Source of the DNA: Deltaproteobacteria bacterium
GTDB lineage: Bacteria; Myxococcota_A; UBA9160; SMWR01
Assembly (NCBI GenBank): GCA_019310965.1
Contig: JAFDDG010000013.1
Location: forward strand, 1 to 57,604
DNA: 57,604 bases
Direction: 5' to 3'
The translations under genes and the position numbers were made by a program. The notes under the pieces were generated by a model. The model was not told where the DNA came from. It ran no database searches and saw nothing but the letters and a program-made list of their open reading frames with translations. The first letter of the stretch is position 1. The number at the start of each line of letters is the position of its first letter. Of the stretch, positions 41,976-49,802 are shown piece by piece.

Positions 41976-42588
41976 GCTCGGCGAAGAGCAGGCGCAGCGC
42001 GGCTTCGGTGGCTTCGATGCTGCCGGAGTTGTCGATGACGTGATCGGCGAGATCGCGCTTCTCGTCGATGGGCATCTGTGCGGCGACGCGGCGCTCCGCC
42101 TCTTCCCGGGAGCAGGTGTCGCGGGCGACGGTTCGCTCGATCTGGATCTCTCTGGGCACCCACACCAGGACGGTGGCGTCGAAGTCCAGGCGCGATGCGC
42201 CGGTGCTGCCGGTCCGCCGTCCTTCGAAGAGCAGGGGGATGTCGAGCACGATCAGGGGCGCCTCGCTCGCCACGGCGGCAGCCAGACGCCGCGCCATCTC
42301 GGCGCCAACGGCGGGGTGGACGACCTGCCCGAGCTGGGCGCGCGCTGCTTCGTCGCTGAAGACGATGGCGCCGAGTGCCTCTCGATCGAGGCTCCCGTCG
42401 TCCCGAATCAGCTTCTCGCCGAACGCCTCGGCGATCTCGCGCAGCAGCGGCTGGCCCGCCGCCTGTAGCTCGTGGACGATCGCGTCCGCGTCGATCAGCG
42501 TCGCGCCGAGCTGTACGAAGAGCGCGGCGACTGTGGACTTCCCCGAGCCGATGCCGCCCGAAAGACCGATGATTCGCGCATGCGCCAC
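41950..42588 (-). CDS. coaE: Dephospho-CoA kinase
   Basis: A 212-residue P-loop kinase for the last step of coenzyme A synthesis. It has IIGLSGGIGSGKSTVAALF (Walker A), LIDADAIVHELQAAGQPLL, the catalytic region LIVLDIPLLFEG and the lid segment DTCSREEAERRVAAQMPIDE. It follows the diguanylate cyclase gene by 11 bases on the same strand and overlaps the end of trpA by 26 bases. No relation to either neighbour's function is evident. Confidence 0.95.
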   Translation of the reverse strand: MAHARIIGLSGGIGSGKSTVAALFVQLGATLIDADAIVHELQAAGQPLLREIAEAFGEKLIRDDGSLDREALGAIVFSDEAARAQLGQVVHPAVGAEMARRLAAAVASEAPLIVLDIPLLFEGRRTGSTGASRLDFDATVLVWVPREIQIERTVARDTCSREEAERRVAAQMPIDEKRDLADHVIDNSGSIEATEAALRLLFAELTGGAAPP

Positions 42589-42599
42589 GGACCGCGAGG

Positions 42600-43973
42600 C
42601 TAGGCGAGCTGCTCGTCCTCGTCCATGACGACGCAGTTCTTGCCCTCGGCCTTGGCGCGATAGAGCGCGCGGTCGGTGGCGACGAAGAACGCCTTTCGAT
42701 TGCCCTGGTAGCGGGCCACTCCGATCGAGACCGAGACCCGCACCGGACGCATCGATTCGTCGACGATGAACGATGCCTCGACGACAGCGGTGCGGACCTT
42801 CTCGGCGAGCCCGTAGGCACCGGAGAGGTCGGTATTTGCTGCGAGCACGACGAACTCCTCGCCGCCGTAACGCGCCAGCAGATCGCTCTCGCGGATCGTA
42901 TCGCTCATGGTCTGGGCGAGGCCCGTCAGCAGTTCGTCGCCCGCCGCGTGGCCAAAGCGGTCGTTGAGCCCTTTGAAGTCGTCGATGTCGATCAGCAGCA
43001 TCGTCAGTGGCTCACCGGTTCGGCTGACGCGCTTGAGCTCCCGGGTGAGGTGATCCTGGAAGAAGCGGTGGTTGTGGAGACGGGTGAGTCCGTCGGTGAT
43101 CGAGAGCTGTTCGAATGTTTCCTTGGCTTGTTGGAGCTCCATGTTGCGTTCCGTCAGCCGCTCGTTCGCGGTTTCGATCTGGCTCTGGTAGCCGCGCAGC
43201 CGGCGCATCATGTCGTTGAACGTGCGCGTGAGCAGGCCGAGTTCGTCCGTCCGCGAGAGCTCCGGAACCTCGTGATCGAACTGGCCCTGGGCAATGCGTC
43301 GCGCGGCCTCGGAGAGCGTTTCGATGGGGTGCAGCGCCGCGGTGGTGATCTTGTACCCGAGCAGGCCGAAAAAGAGGATCACCGCGAGGTCGGCGGCAAA
43401 GACGCGGGCCACCACGGCCATCACCGGCGCGAAGGCCCGCTGGAACGGGTCTTCCACCACCAATCGCCAGCCGTTGGCGAGATCCCGCGACGCGCCCATG
43501 ACACGCACCCCGTCGGCGTCGTGGTAGTCGTGCATGCCCGCCGGGTGGGAGAGGACCTCTGCTGTGGCGCGGCTCGGAGCCACTGCGTCGTGGCCCAGGG
43601 CCGCGGCCAGGATCGCCCCCTGCGGGTCGATCAGCAGCATGCGCGCAGCGCCGTCGCGTTCGAGGTCGAGCAGTGCCCTCAGCGCGCGCCGGTCGGCCTC
43701 GCCGAGCGGCGCGTCGGGGCGCCGGGCTTCCTGCCAGGCGGCGATGCTGACCGCGCCGTGTTCGAGACTGCGGGGGAGTCGCCGGGCGAGCTCCTGGTGC
43801 AGGTGGGCATAGGTGGTCTGGATCGCGATCCAGCTCACGAGCATCGCCGTGGCCGACGTGCACAGGCAGACGCAGGCGATGATCTTCCTCGCCAGGCTGC
43901 CCAGCGGGGTTCGAGAGACCGGATACGTTTCGACCATGCCCGCGCGAATGCTCCGAGGCTTCTCATCGTCCAT
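42600..43973 (-). CDS. Membrane-bound diguanylate cyclase (HAMP-GGDEF)
   Basis: A 457-residue enzyme making cyclic di-GMP from GTP. Two membrane helices (about 26-48 and 180-203) flank a periplasmic sensor of about 130 residues (LEHGAVSIAAWQEAR to ANGWRLVVEDPFQRAF), then a HAMP domain, a coiled coil and a GGDEF domain (about 285-450). The active site reads RYGGEEF. The inhibitory I-site RxxD is present as RESD five residues before it, so product inhibition is likely. The ligand is unknown. I take ATG 43973; ATG 43937 and a longer frame to 44081 are alternatives. It leads an operon with coaE. Confidence 0.88.
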   Translation of the reverse strand: MDDEKPRSIRAGMVETYPVSRTPLGSLARKIIACVCLCTSATAMLVSWIAIQTTYAHLHQELARRLPRSLEHGAVSIAAWQEARRPDAPLGEADRRALRALLDLERDGAARMLLIDPQGAILAAALGHDAVAPSRATAEVLSHPAGMHDYHDADGVRVMGASRDLANGWRLVVEDPFQRAFAPVMAVVARVFAADLAVILFFGLLGYKITTAALHPIETLSEAARRIAQGQFDHEVPELSRTDELGLLTRTFNDMMRRLRGYQSQIETANERLTERNMELQQAKETFEQLSITDGLTRLHNHRFFQDHLTRELKRVSRTGEPLTMLLIDIDDFKGLNDRFGHAAGDELLTGLAQTMSDTIRESDLLARYGGEEFVVLAANTDLSGAYGLAEKVRTAVVEASFIVDESMRPVRVSVSIGVARYQGNRKAFFVATDRALYRAKAEGKNCVVMDEDEQLA

Positions 43974-44040
43974 TTGGGCTCGGGTCTTGACGCCCCACCC
44001 CTCGGGAAAAATGGAAAAAAGAGCGTAATTCCGGTCCTTT

Positions 44041-44048
44041 GGGGGGGG
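44041..44048. repeat. Run of eight G residues upstream of the diguanylate cyclase
   Basis: A G8 tract sits in the 296-base divergent gap between the diguanylate cyclase and pheA, 68 bases from the former's start. It may be a slippage-prone promoter spacer or may reflect base composition only. Confidence 0.35.
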
Positions 44049-44115
44049 TAGTCCCGTCGATCGGGCGCTGCGCCGCGCCATGCGGATAACCCCCCGCCAT
44101 TCAATGCGAAATCGC

Positions 44116-44137
44116 TTCGGGCGGTTTGCGGCCCGAA
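44116..44137 (+). promoter_or_regulatory. Operator-like inverted repeat over the pheA -35 region
   Basis: TTCGGGC (44116-44122) is matched by GCCCGAA (44131-44137) across eight bases. The right arm overlaps the candidate -35 element, so a bound regulator would block the promoter. Which regulator is unknown. Confidence 0.4.
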
Positions 44138-44154
44138 TGGCCCTCCAGTATCTT
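44126..44154 (+). promoter_or_regulatory. Candidate sigma-70-like promoter for the pheA gene series
   Basis: TTGCGG (44126-44131) and TATCTT (44149-44154) are separated by an ideal 17 bases and lie about 115 bases before the pheA start. The match is partial at both boxes, so the call is tentative. Confidence 0.35.
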
Positions 44155-44269
44155 GCGCAAGCGTTTTCAGGGGGTTAGCGGAGTTCTCTCGTCCCGATTT
44201 CGTCGTTTGGCGGCGGACGCGGGTCGCGGCGCAGAGGGGTGTGCGACACGTGCGAGTCGGTGTGGTGCG

Positions 44270-45397
44270 ATGACTGAGTCCGGACAGTCCAGACGTTCCA
44301 GCACGCCGGCGGCGGCAGCCGGCCTGGCGGATCTGCGCGATCGCATCGATTCGATCGATTCGGAGATCCTGGCTCGTCTGAACGAGCGTGCTCGGGTGGT
44401 TCAGGAGGTGGGCCGCCACAAGCAGGCCAGCGGCAGCGCGGTCTATTCGGCCGGGCGCGAGCAGGAGATCGTGGCGCGGCTCGCCGCGGAGAACTCGGGG
44501 CCTTTTCCGGACCACGCAATTGCGCCGGTGTTCCGTGAGATCGTCTCCGCGACTCGTGCGCTCGAGGAGGTGCTGCGAGTCGCCTATCTCGGCCCCGAAG
44601 GCACCTTCTCCCATCTGGCCGCCACCCAGCAGTTCGGTGCCTCGGCGGAGCTGGTGTCGCAGGCCTCCATCGCCGATGTGTTCGGCGCGGTGGCGCGCGG
44701 TCAGGCACACCTCGGCGTGATCCCGGTCGAGAACACGACGGATGGCATCGTCACCCAGAGCTATGACCTGCTGCCGGACTTCGAAGGCACGCTGTGCGGC
44801 GAGCTGTTGTTGAGGGTGAGCCACGACCTGTTCTCGCTGAGTGGGCGGCGCGTCGACGTGAAGCGCGTGATCTCGCACCCGCAGCCGCTGGCCCAGTGTC
44901 GCGGGTGGCTCGACCGCAACCTTCCCGATGCCGAGCGCCTCGCGGCGGCGAGCACGACGGCCGCCGCGCGCATGGCGTCGGAGGATGAGAGCGCTGCCGC
45001 AATCTGCGGGCGCACGGCCGGCCTCGCCACCGGTTTGCGCGCCATCGAGACGGCCATCGAGGATCGGAGCGACAACACCACGCGGTTCTTGCTGCTCGGC
45101 AATCAGCCGCCGGAGCCCAGCGGCAACGATCTCACGTCGCTGGTCTTCACTCTGCGGCGAGACGAGAGCGGAGCACTCCACCGCCTGCTCGAGCCATTCG
45201 CCCGCACCGGCGTCAACCTGACATCGCTTCAACTGCGACCGATCAAGGGCAAGCCGTGGGAGTACGTCTTCTTCCTCGACATCGAGGGGCATCCCGGACA
45301 GCCTGAGGTGCGGGAGGCCTTGTCCGCCGCGTCCAGTGTTGCGAACTCTCACCGCGTGCTCGGTTCGTTTCCGCGCGCGACGCCCGGGACGAAGTAA
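44270..45397 (+). CDS. pheA: Bifunctional chorismate mutase/prephenate dehydratase
   Basis: A 375-residue P-protein for phenylalanine synthesis. An AroQ chorismate mutase covers about 15-95 (LRDRIDSIDSEILARLNERA, QEVGRHKQ). The dehydratase domain (about 100-285) shows VAYLGPEGTFSHLAA, GVIPVENTTDGIV and NTTRFLLLG, the catalytic Thr-Arg-Phe region. A C-terminal ACT domain (about 295-370) has GALHRLLEPFARTGVNLT. The usual Phe-binding ESRP reads QLRP here (TSLQLRPIKGKPWEY), so feedback control may be altered. The ATG at 44270 is preferred to a longer frame from 44126. It begins the eleven-gene run. Confidence 0.95.
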   Translation: MTESGQSRRSSTPAAAAGLADLRDRIDSIDSEILARLNERARVVQEVGRHKQASGSAVYSAGREQEIVARLAAENSGPFPDHAIAPVFREIVSATRALEEVLRVAYLGPEGTFSHLAATQQFGASAELVSQASIADVFGAVARGQAHLGVIPVENTTDGIVTQSYDLLPDFEGTLCGELLLRVSHDLFSLSGRRVDVKRVISHPQPLAQCRGWLDRNLPDAERLAAASTTAAARMASEDESAAAICGRTAGLATGLRAIETAIEDRSDNTTRFLLLGNQPPEPSGNDLTSLVFTLRRDESGALHRLLEPFARTGVNLTSLQLRPIKGKPWEYVFFLDIEGHPGQPEVREALSAASSVANSHRVLGSFPRATPGTK

Positions 45398-45399
45398 GC

Positions 45400-46497
45400 G
45401 TGGCGCTGCGCGATCTCATCAAGCCGCACGTCCGGGCGCTCGAGCCGTACCAGCCCGGCAAGCCCATCGAGGAGCTGGAGCGCGAGCTCGGCATTTCGGG
45501 TTCGGTGAAGCTCGCCTCGAACGAGAGCCCGCTGGGGCCGTCCCCCAAGGCCATCGCAGCGCTTCAGAAATCCTTCGCGAACATCCACCGCTATCCGGAT
45601 GGCGCGAGCTTTGCGTTGCGTCGCAAGCTCGCCGAGCGCCTCGGCGTGCCGGGCGAGCAGCTCGTGTTCGGCGCGGGCGCCGATGAGGTGCTGGAGCTAT
45701 TGGCGAAGGTGCTGCTCGGGCCGGGCGACGAGTGCGTCTACGCCTGGCCCTCCTTCGCCATGTATCCAATCGTCGTGCAGGGCATGGGGGCCACGTCCGT
45801 GCGCGTGCCGCTGGATCGCGATTACGTCCATGACCTGCCGGCCATGGCCGCGGCCGTGAACGAGCGCACGAAGCTCCTCTTCGTGTGCAATCCGAACAAT
45901 CCGACCGGCACTGCGGTGGGCGCCGAGGCCTTCGACGCGTTCATGGGGTCGCTGCCCGAGGACCTGGTGGTGGCCGTCGACGAGGCCTATGTCGACTTTG
46001 CGCGGCGCCCGGATTTCCCGGACGCGCTGGCCTGGGTGCGCCGGCGTCCCGGCACGATCGTGATGCGCACGTTCTCGAAGATCTTCGGCCTTGCCGGCCT
46101 ACGCATCGGCTACGGCGCGGCAGACCCGGAGCTCGCCGACTATCTGCAGCGCGCGCGCCACCCGTTCAACGTCAACCGGCTGGCCGAGGTGGCCGCCGCC
46201 GCCGCACTCGACGATCGCGAGTTCGTGGAGCGCGTCACCGGCTCGAACGTTCGGGGGCTCGATTACCTGAGTCGCGAGTTGCGCGGCCTGGGCATCCAGG
46301 TGTGGCCCTCCGAGGCCAACTTCGTGCTGGCGCGCACGGGGGCGGGCACCTACGAGCGCCTGCTGCAGGACGGCGTGATCGTGCGGCCGATGGCGGGCTT
46401 CGGTCTGCCGGACTGCGTGCGCATCAGCGTCGGGGTTCCGGAAGAAAACGAGCGGCTGGTGAAGGCGCTGCGACGCATCCGGGAGGGCGGGGCGTGA
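45400..46497 (+). CDS. hisC: Histidinol-phosphate aminotransferase family (likely aromatic too)
   Basis: A 365-residue PLP-dependent class I/II aminotransferase. Motifs are SVKLASNESPLGPSPKAI, LHRYPDG-like IHRYPDGASFALRRKL, FVCNPNNPTGTAV, VVAVDEAYVDFARR and the PLP Lys in TFSKIFGLAGLRIGYG. HisC-type enzymes placed between pheA and tyrA, as here, often also transaminate prephenate or phenylpyruvate, so an aromatic role is plausible in addition to or instead of histidine synthesis. GTG at 45400 is two bases after pheA; the stop overlaps tyrA by four bases. Confidence 0.93.
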   Translation: MALRDLIKPHVRALEPYQPGKPIEELERELGISGSVKLASNESPLGPSPKAIAALQKSFANIHRYPDGASFALRRKLAERLGVPGEQLVFGAGADEVLELLAKVLLGPGDECVYAWPSFAMYPIVVQGMGATSVRVPLDRDYVHDLPAMAAAVNERTKLLFVCNPNNPTGTAVGAEAFDAFMGSLPEDLVVAVDEAYVDFARRPDFPDALAWVRRRPGTIVMRTFSKIFGLAGLRIGYGAADPELADYLQRARHPFNVNRLAEVAAAAALDDREFVERVTGSNVRGLDYLSRELRGLGIQVWPSEANFVLARTGAGTYERLLQDGVIVRPMAGFGLPDCVRISVGVPEENERLVKALRRIREGGA

Positions 46498-47423
46498 CGC
46501 CGGTCTTCGAGCGCATGGTGGTGGTGGGGCTCGGCCTGTTGGGTGGCTCGGTCGCCGCAGCCGCGAAACAGCGTGGCGCCGTGAACCGCGTCGTCGGCGC
46601 CACTCGTCGCGAGGAGGTGCGCCGTGCCGCACTCGCGAAGGGCGTGTGCGATGAGGTAGCCGAGCTCGAGCTGGCCGTGCGCGGCGCTGACCTGCTGGTC
46701 CTGGCCACACCGGTGTCGGCCATGGGGCCGACGTTGCGTCGCGTGGCCGGTGGGCTCGAGCCGGGCTGCGTGGTTACCGATGTGGGCAGCGTGAAGGCGC
46801 CGCTTTGTGACACGTTGCCGGGTCTGCTGCCGCGGGGGGTTCCCTATGTCGGCTCGCACCCGATGGCCGGGAGCCATGCTCGCGGCTTCGAACACGCCGA
46901 CCCGGCCCTCTTTGTGGGTCGACCCTGCGTGGTGATGACGGACGCTGCAGCCGCGCCGCGTCAACGCATCGCCGACTTCTGGCGCGCCCTCGGTGCCGAC
47001 GTGTTGGAGCGTGACCCGGCCAGCCACGACGCCGAAGTGGCTTGGGTGAGCCATCTGCCGCACCTGCTGGCCTACGCCTTTGCGGGAGGTCTGGGTGCCG
47101 CGCCGCCCGGCGCCGCGGAAGTGCGCAGCAGCGGCTTCGAAGATTTTACGCGGATCGCGCGCAGTGATCCCGAGATGTGGTCCGAGATCCTCACTGGCAA
47201 CCGCAAGGCGCTTGCCGCGCCGGTACAAGCGGTGCGCCGGCGCCTGGCCGAGCTCGTCGAGGCCATCGAGGCGGACGACACGGAGGCGTTGGAGCGTCTC
47301 CTGGCGGAGGCGCGCGACGCCCTCGCCACCGGGGGAGGCCGACGGTCGGTCGCTCCCAAAGACGCCGAACTCCCGACGACCGCAAGGCCGGGCGGGACCC
47401 GAGAAAGCAAACACGACTCATGA
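46494..47423 (+). CDS. tyrA: Prephenate/arogenate dehydrogenase
   Basis: A 309-residue NAD(P)-dependent enzyme for tyrosine synthesis. The N-terminal Rossmann loop is MVVVGLGLLGGSVAAAA, followed by TDVGSVKAPL. The substrate and catalytic region is VGSHPMAGSHARGFEHAD, and WVSHLPHLLAYAFA with FEDFTRIARSDPEMWSEIL lies in the helical domain. There is no ACT domain; the last 25 residues are unstructured. GTG 46494 overlaps hisC by four bases, and its stop overlaps the start of rpsA by four. In many proteobacteria aroA and cmk lie between tyrA and rpsA; both are missing here. Confidence 0.93.
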   Translation: MTPVFERMVVVGLGLLGGSVAAAAKQRGAVNRVVGATRREEVRRAALAKGVCDEVAELELAVRGADLLVLATPVSAMGPTLRRVAGGLEPGCVVTDVGSVKAPLCDTLPGLLPRGVPYVGSHPMAGSHARGFEHADPALFVGRPCVVMTDAAAAPRQRIADFWRALGADVLERDPASHDAEVAWVSHLPHLLAYAFAGGLGAAPPGAAEVRSSGFEDFTRIARSDPEMWSEILTGNRKALAAPVQAVRRRLAELVEAIEADDTEALERLLAEARDALATGGGRRSVAPKDAELPTTARPGGTRESKHDS

Positions 47424-49105
47424 GCGAAAGTTTTGCGGAATTGTTCGAACAGACTGCCACCACCGTCAAAGAGGGTGAGGTGGTCCACGGCAAGGTGCTT
47501 GCCATAGACGAAGACAACGTCACGATCGATGTCGGATTCAAGTCCGAAGGCGTCGTGGCGACGTGGGAATTCATGGACGAGGGAGGAACGGTTCTCGTCG
47601 ATGTGGGTGACGAGGTCGGCGTCCTGGTCGAGGAGACCGAGGACCAGAACGGCCGCATCGTCCTGTCGAAGGAAAAGGCCGACCGCTTGCTCGTCTGGGA
47701 CAAAATCGGCAATGCCTACGAGGCAGACCAGCCCGTCGAGGGGACGGTGGTTTCGCGGGTGAAGGGCGGTCTGGCCGTCGACATCGGAGTGAAGGCATTT
47801 CTGCCCGGCTCCCAGGTCGATCTGCGGCCGGTCCGAAACCTCGAGGCCGTGGTCGGACAGAAACTCAAGTTCAAGATCATCAAGTTCAACAAGCGTCGCG
47901 GCAATATCGTGCTCTCGCGACGGGCGCTGCTCGAGACCGAGCGTCAGAAGCTGCGCGCCGACACCCTCGAGATCTTGGCACCCGGCCAGATCGTCGATGG
48001 CGTGATCAAGAATCTCACGGACTACGGTGCCTTCATCGACCTGGGCGGCATCGACGGGCTGCTGCACGTGACCGACATGTCCTGGGGACGGGTGAATCAC
48101 CCGAGCGAGCTGTTTCACGTTGGCGACGAGATCAAGGTGAAGGTGCTCAAGTTCGATGCGGAGACTGAACGCGTCTCGCTGGGCCTGAAACAGATCCAGC
48201 CGGATCCGTGGGTCGATGCTGCCATGCGTTACCCGATCGGCAAGCGTCTGATGGGCAAGGTCGTCTCGCTGGCCGAGTACGGTGCGTTCATCGAGCTCGA
48301 GCCCGGCATCGAGGGTCTGATCCACGTCTCGGAGATGTCGTGGACCAAGCGCATCAAGCACCCCTCGAAGGTGGTCGCCGTGGGCGACGAGGCCGAGGCG
48401 GTGGTGCTCGACGTCGACGAGCGCGAGCGCAAGATCTCGCTGGGCATGAAGCAGATCGAGCCCAACCCGTGGACCGTGATCGAGCAGACCTACCCGGTGG
48501 GCACCAAGGTCCAGGGGCCGGTTCGCAACATCACGAACTTCGGCGTCTTTGTCGGCCTCGAAGAGGGCATCGACGGCCTCGTGCACGTCTCCGACATCTC
48601 GTGGACGGAGCAGATCAAGCACCCGAGCGAGAAGTTCAACAAGGGCGACGAGGTCGAGGCTGTGGTGCTCAAGATCGACAAGGAGAACGAGAAGTTCTCC
48701 CTGGGCATCAAGCAGCTCACCGACAACCCGTGGGATGAAATTCGCAACAAGTACCCGGTTGGCGAGGAGGTGACCGGCGAGGTCACGAGCGTGGCCGACT
48801 TCGGTGCGTTCGTGAAGCTCGAAGAGGGCATCGAGGGGCTGATCTACAGCTCGGAACTCTCGGGCGAGCGGGTCGACAACCCGAGCGAGGTCGTGCAACC
48901 GGGCCAATCGGTCACGGCGCTCGTGACCAAGGTCGACCCCATGGAGCAGAAGATCGCCCTCTCGATTCGCGCGCTCACCGACAGGGAGCAACGCACGGCA
49001 CTCAAGAAGTTGGCGGTCCAGCAATCGACGAGCCAGAAGGCGACCCTGGGTGACCTGCTCTCCCAGAAACTCGCCGAAAAGGCAGATGGGGGGGACGAGG
49101 AATGA
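47420..49105 (+). CDS. rpsA: 30S ribosomal protein S1
   Basis: A 561-residue protein with six S1 (OB-fold) repeats, the full complement of Gram-negative S1. It binds mRNA leaders on the 30S subunit. Repeats begin near 21, 105, 190, 275, 362 and 449, each with a YGAFI-, FGVFV- or FGAFV-like centre followed by GL-HVS-SW. The ATG at 47420 overlaps the tyrA stop (ATGA) and no strong ribosome site is needed. The longer upstream frame overlaps tyrA and is a shadow. Its own stop overlaps ihfB. Confidence 0.97.
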   Translation: MSESFAELFEQTATTVKEGEVVHGKVLAIDEDNVTIDVGFKSEGVVATWEFMDEGGTVLVDVGDEVGVLVEETEDQNGRIVLSKEKADRLLVWDKIGNAYEADQPVEGTVVSRVKGGLAVDIGVKAFLPGSQVDLRPVRNLEAVVGQKLKFKIIKFNKRRGNIVLSRRALLETERQKLRADTLEILAPGQIVDGVIKNLTDYGAFIDLGGIDGLLHVTDMSWGRVNHPSELFHVGDEIKVKVLKFDAETERVSLGLKQIQPDPWVDAAMRYPIGKRLMGKVVSLAEYGAFIELEPGIEGLIHVSEMSWTKRIKHPSKVVAVGDEAEAVVLDVDERERKISLGMKQIEPNPWTVIEQTYPVGTKVQGPVRNITNFGVFVGLEEGIDGLVHVSDISWTEQIKHPSEKFNKGDEVEAVVLKIDKENEKFSLGIKQLTDNPWDEIRNKYPVGEEVTGEVTSVADFGAFVKLEEGIEGLIYSSELSGERVDNPSEVVQPGQSVTALVTKVDPMEQKIALSIRALTDREQRTALKKLAVQQSTSQKATLGDLLSQKLAEKADGGDEE

Positions 49106-49419
49106 CGAAGAGCGGCCTCATCGAGGCGGTCGCCGAGCGCACGCCGCACATCTCCAAGAAGGATACGGAGATCGTGGTCAACACGATCTTCGATTCCATG
49201 ACCGCAGCCCTCAAGCAGGGCGAACGGATCGAGATTCGCGGCTTCGGCAGCTTCCAGGTGAAGGTGCGGGAGGCCCGGGAGGGTCGTAACCCGAAGACCG
49301 GCGAGCCGGTGCACATCTCGGCGAAGCGCACGCCCTTCTTCAAGGTGGGCAAGGAGCTCAAGGAAATGGTCGACGGCGTGCCGCTCGAGGCGGTGCAGCC
49401 GGAGACGGACCCGTCCTGA
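49102..49419 (+). CDS. ihfB: Integration host factor beta subunit (HU/IHF family)
   Basis: A 105-residue DNA-bending protein. MTKSGLIEAVAERTPHISKK, RIEIRGFGSFQVKVREARE and GRNPKTGEPVHI match IHF-beta, including the Pro at the tip of the DNA-inserting arm. The position directly after rpsA is conserved for ihfB in proteobacteria and supports the subunit call over HU. The C-terminal 15 residues are acidic. ATG 49102 overlaps the rpsA stop by four bases. Confidence 0.92.
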   Translation: MTKSGLIEAVAERTPHISKKDTEIVVNTIFDSMTAALKQGERIEIRGFGSFQVKVREAREGRNPKTGEPVHISAKRTPFFKVGKELKEMVDGVPLEAVQPETDPS

Positions 49420-49435
49420 CCGGGTCGGGGGCGTG

Positions 49436-49798
49436 ATGCGCTGGTTTCGTCGCATCCTGTGGGGTGGTTTGATCGTTGGGCTCGTGTTCGGGTCGCACTA
49501 TTTCGTGCAGAACAACGAGCAGGCGGTGACCCTCGACTTTGCGGTGCTCCATTTCGAGGCCGTGGCGTTGTGGATGGTGCTGCTCTGCGCTTTCACAGCG
49601 GGATTCGGGGTCGCGGCGGCGGCGGCGATGCTGCGCGGCGCTCGCCTGCGATTCGAATCCCGGCGCTACCGCAAGGAGGCGCGCAAGCTCGAGGCCGAAG
49701 TGCACGAGCTGCGCACGTTGCCGCTGGCGACGCCGGGCGACGGCAGCGCGTCGCTCCCCGATGCGACGTCCAGCGACGGCCTGTCGAGGGGCACCTAG
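49436..49798 (+). CDS. lapA: LapA-domain (DUF1049) membrane protein
   Basis: A 120-residue inner-membrane protein with two helices (about 8-26 and 42-66), linked by NNEQAVTLDFAVLHFEAVAL, and a cytoplasmic coiled coil (RLRFESRRYRKEARKLEAE). This is the LapA layout; LapA acts with LapB in LPS assembly and LpxC control in E. coli. ATG 49436 is chosen over GTG 49433. It is four bases upstream of the LapB-like gene. Confidence 0.88.
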   Translation: MRWFRRILWGGLIVGLVFGSHYFVQNNEQAVTLDFAVLHFEAVALWMVLLCAFTAGFGVAAAAAMLRGARLRFESRRYRKEARKLEAEVHELRTLPLATPGDGSASLPDATSSDGLSRGT

Positions 49799-49802
49799 GT
49801 CG

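Noticed and set aside
46494-47423. Hidden aroA or cmk remnant fused to the end of tyrA
   Set aside because: The tail after the dehydrogenase helical domain is about 25 polar residues with no match to either enzyme.
47072-49024. A 650-codon minus-strand frame opposite rpsA
   Set aside because: Its repeats merely mirror the S1 repeats of the true gene.
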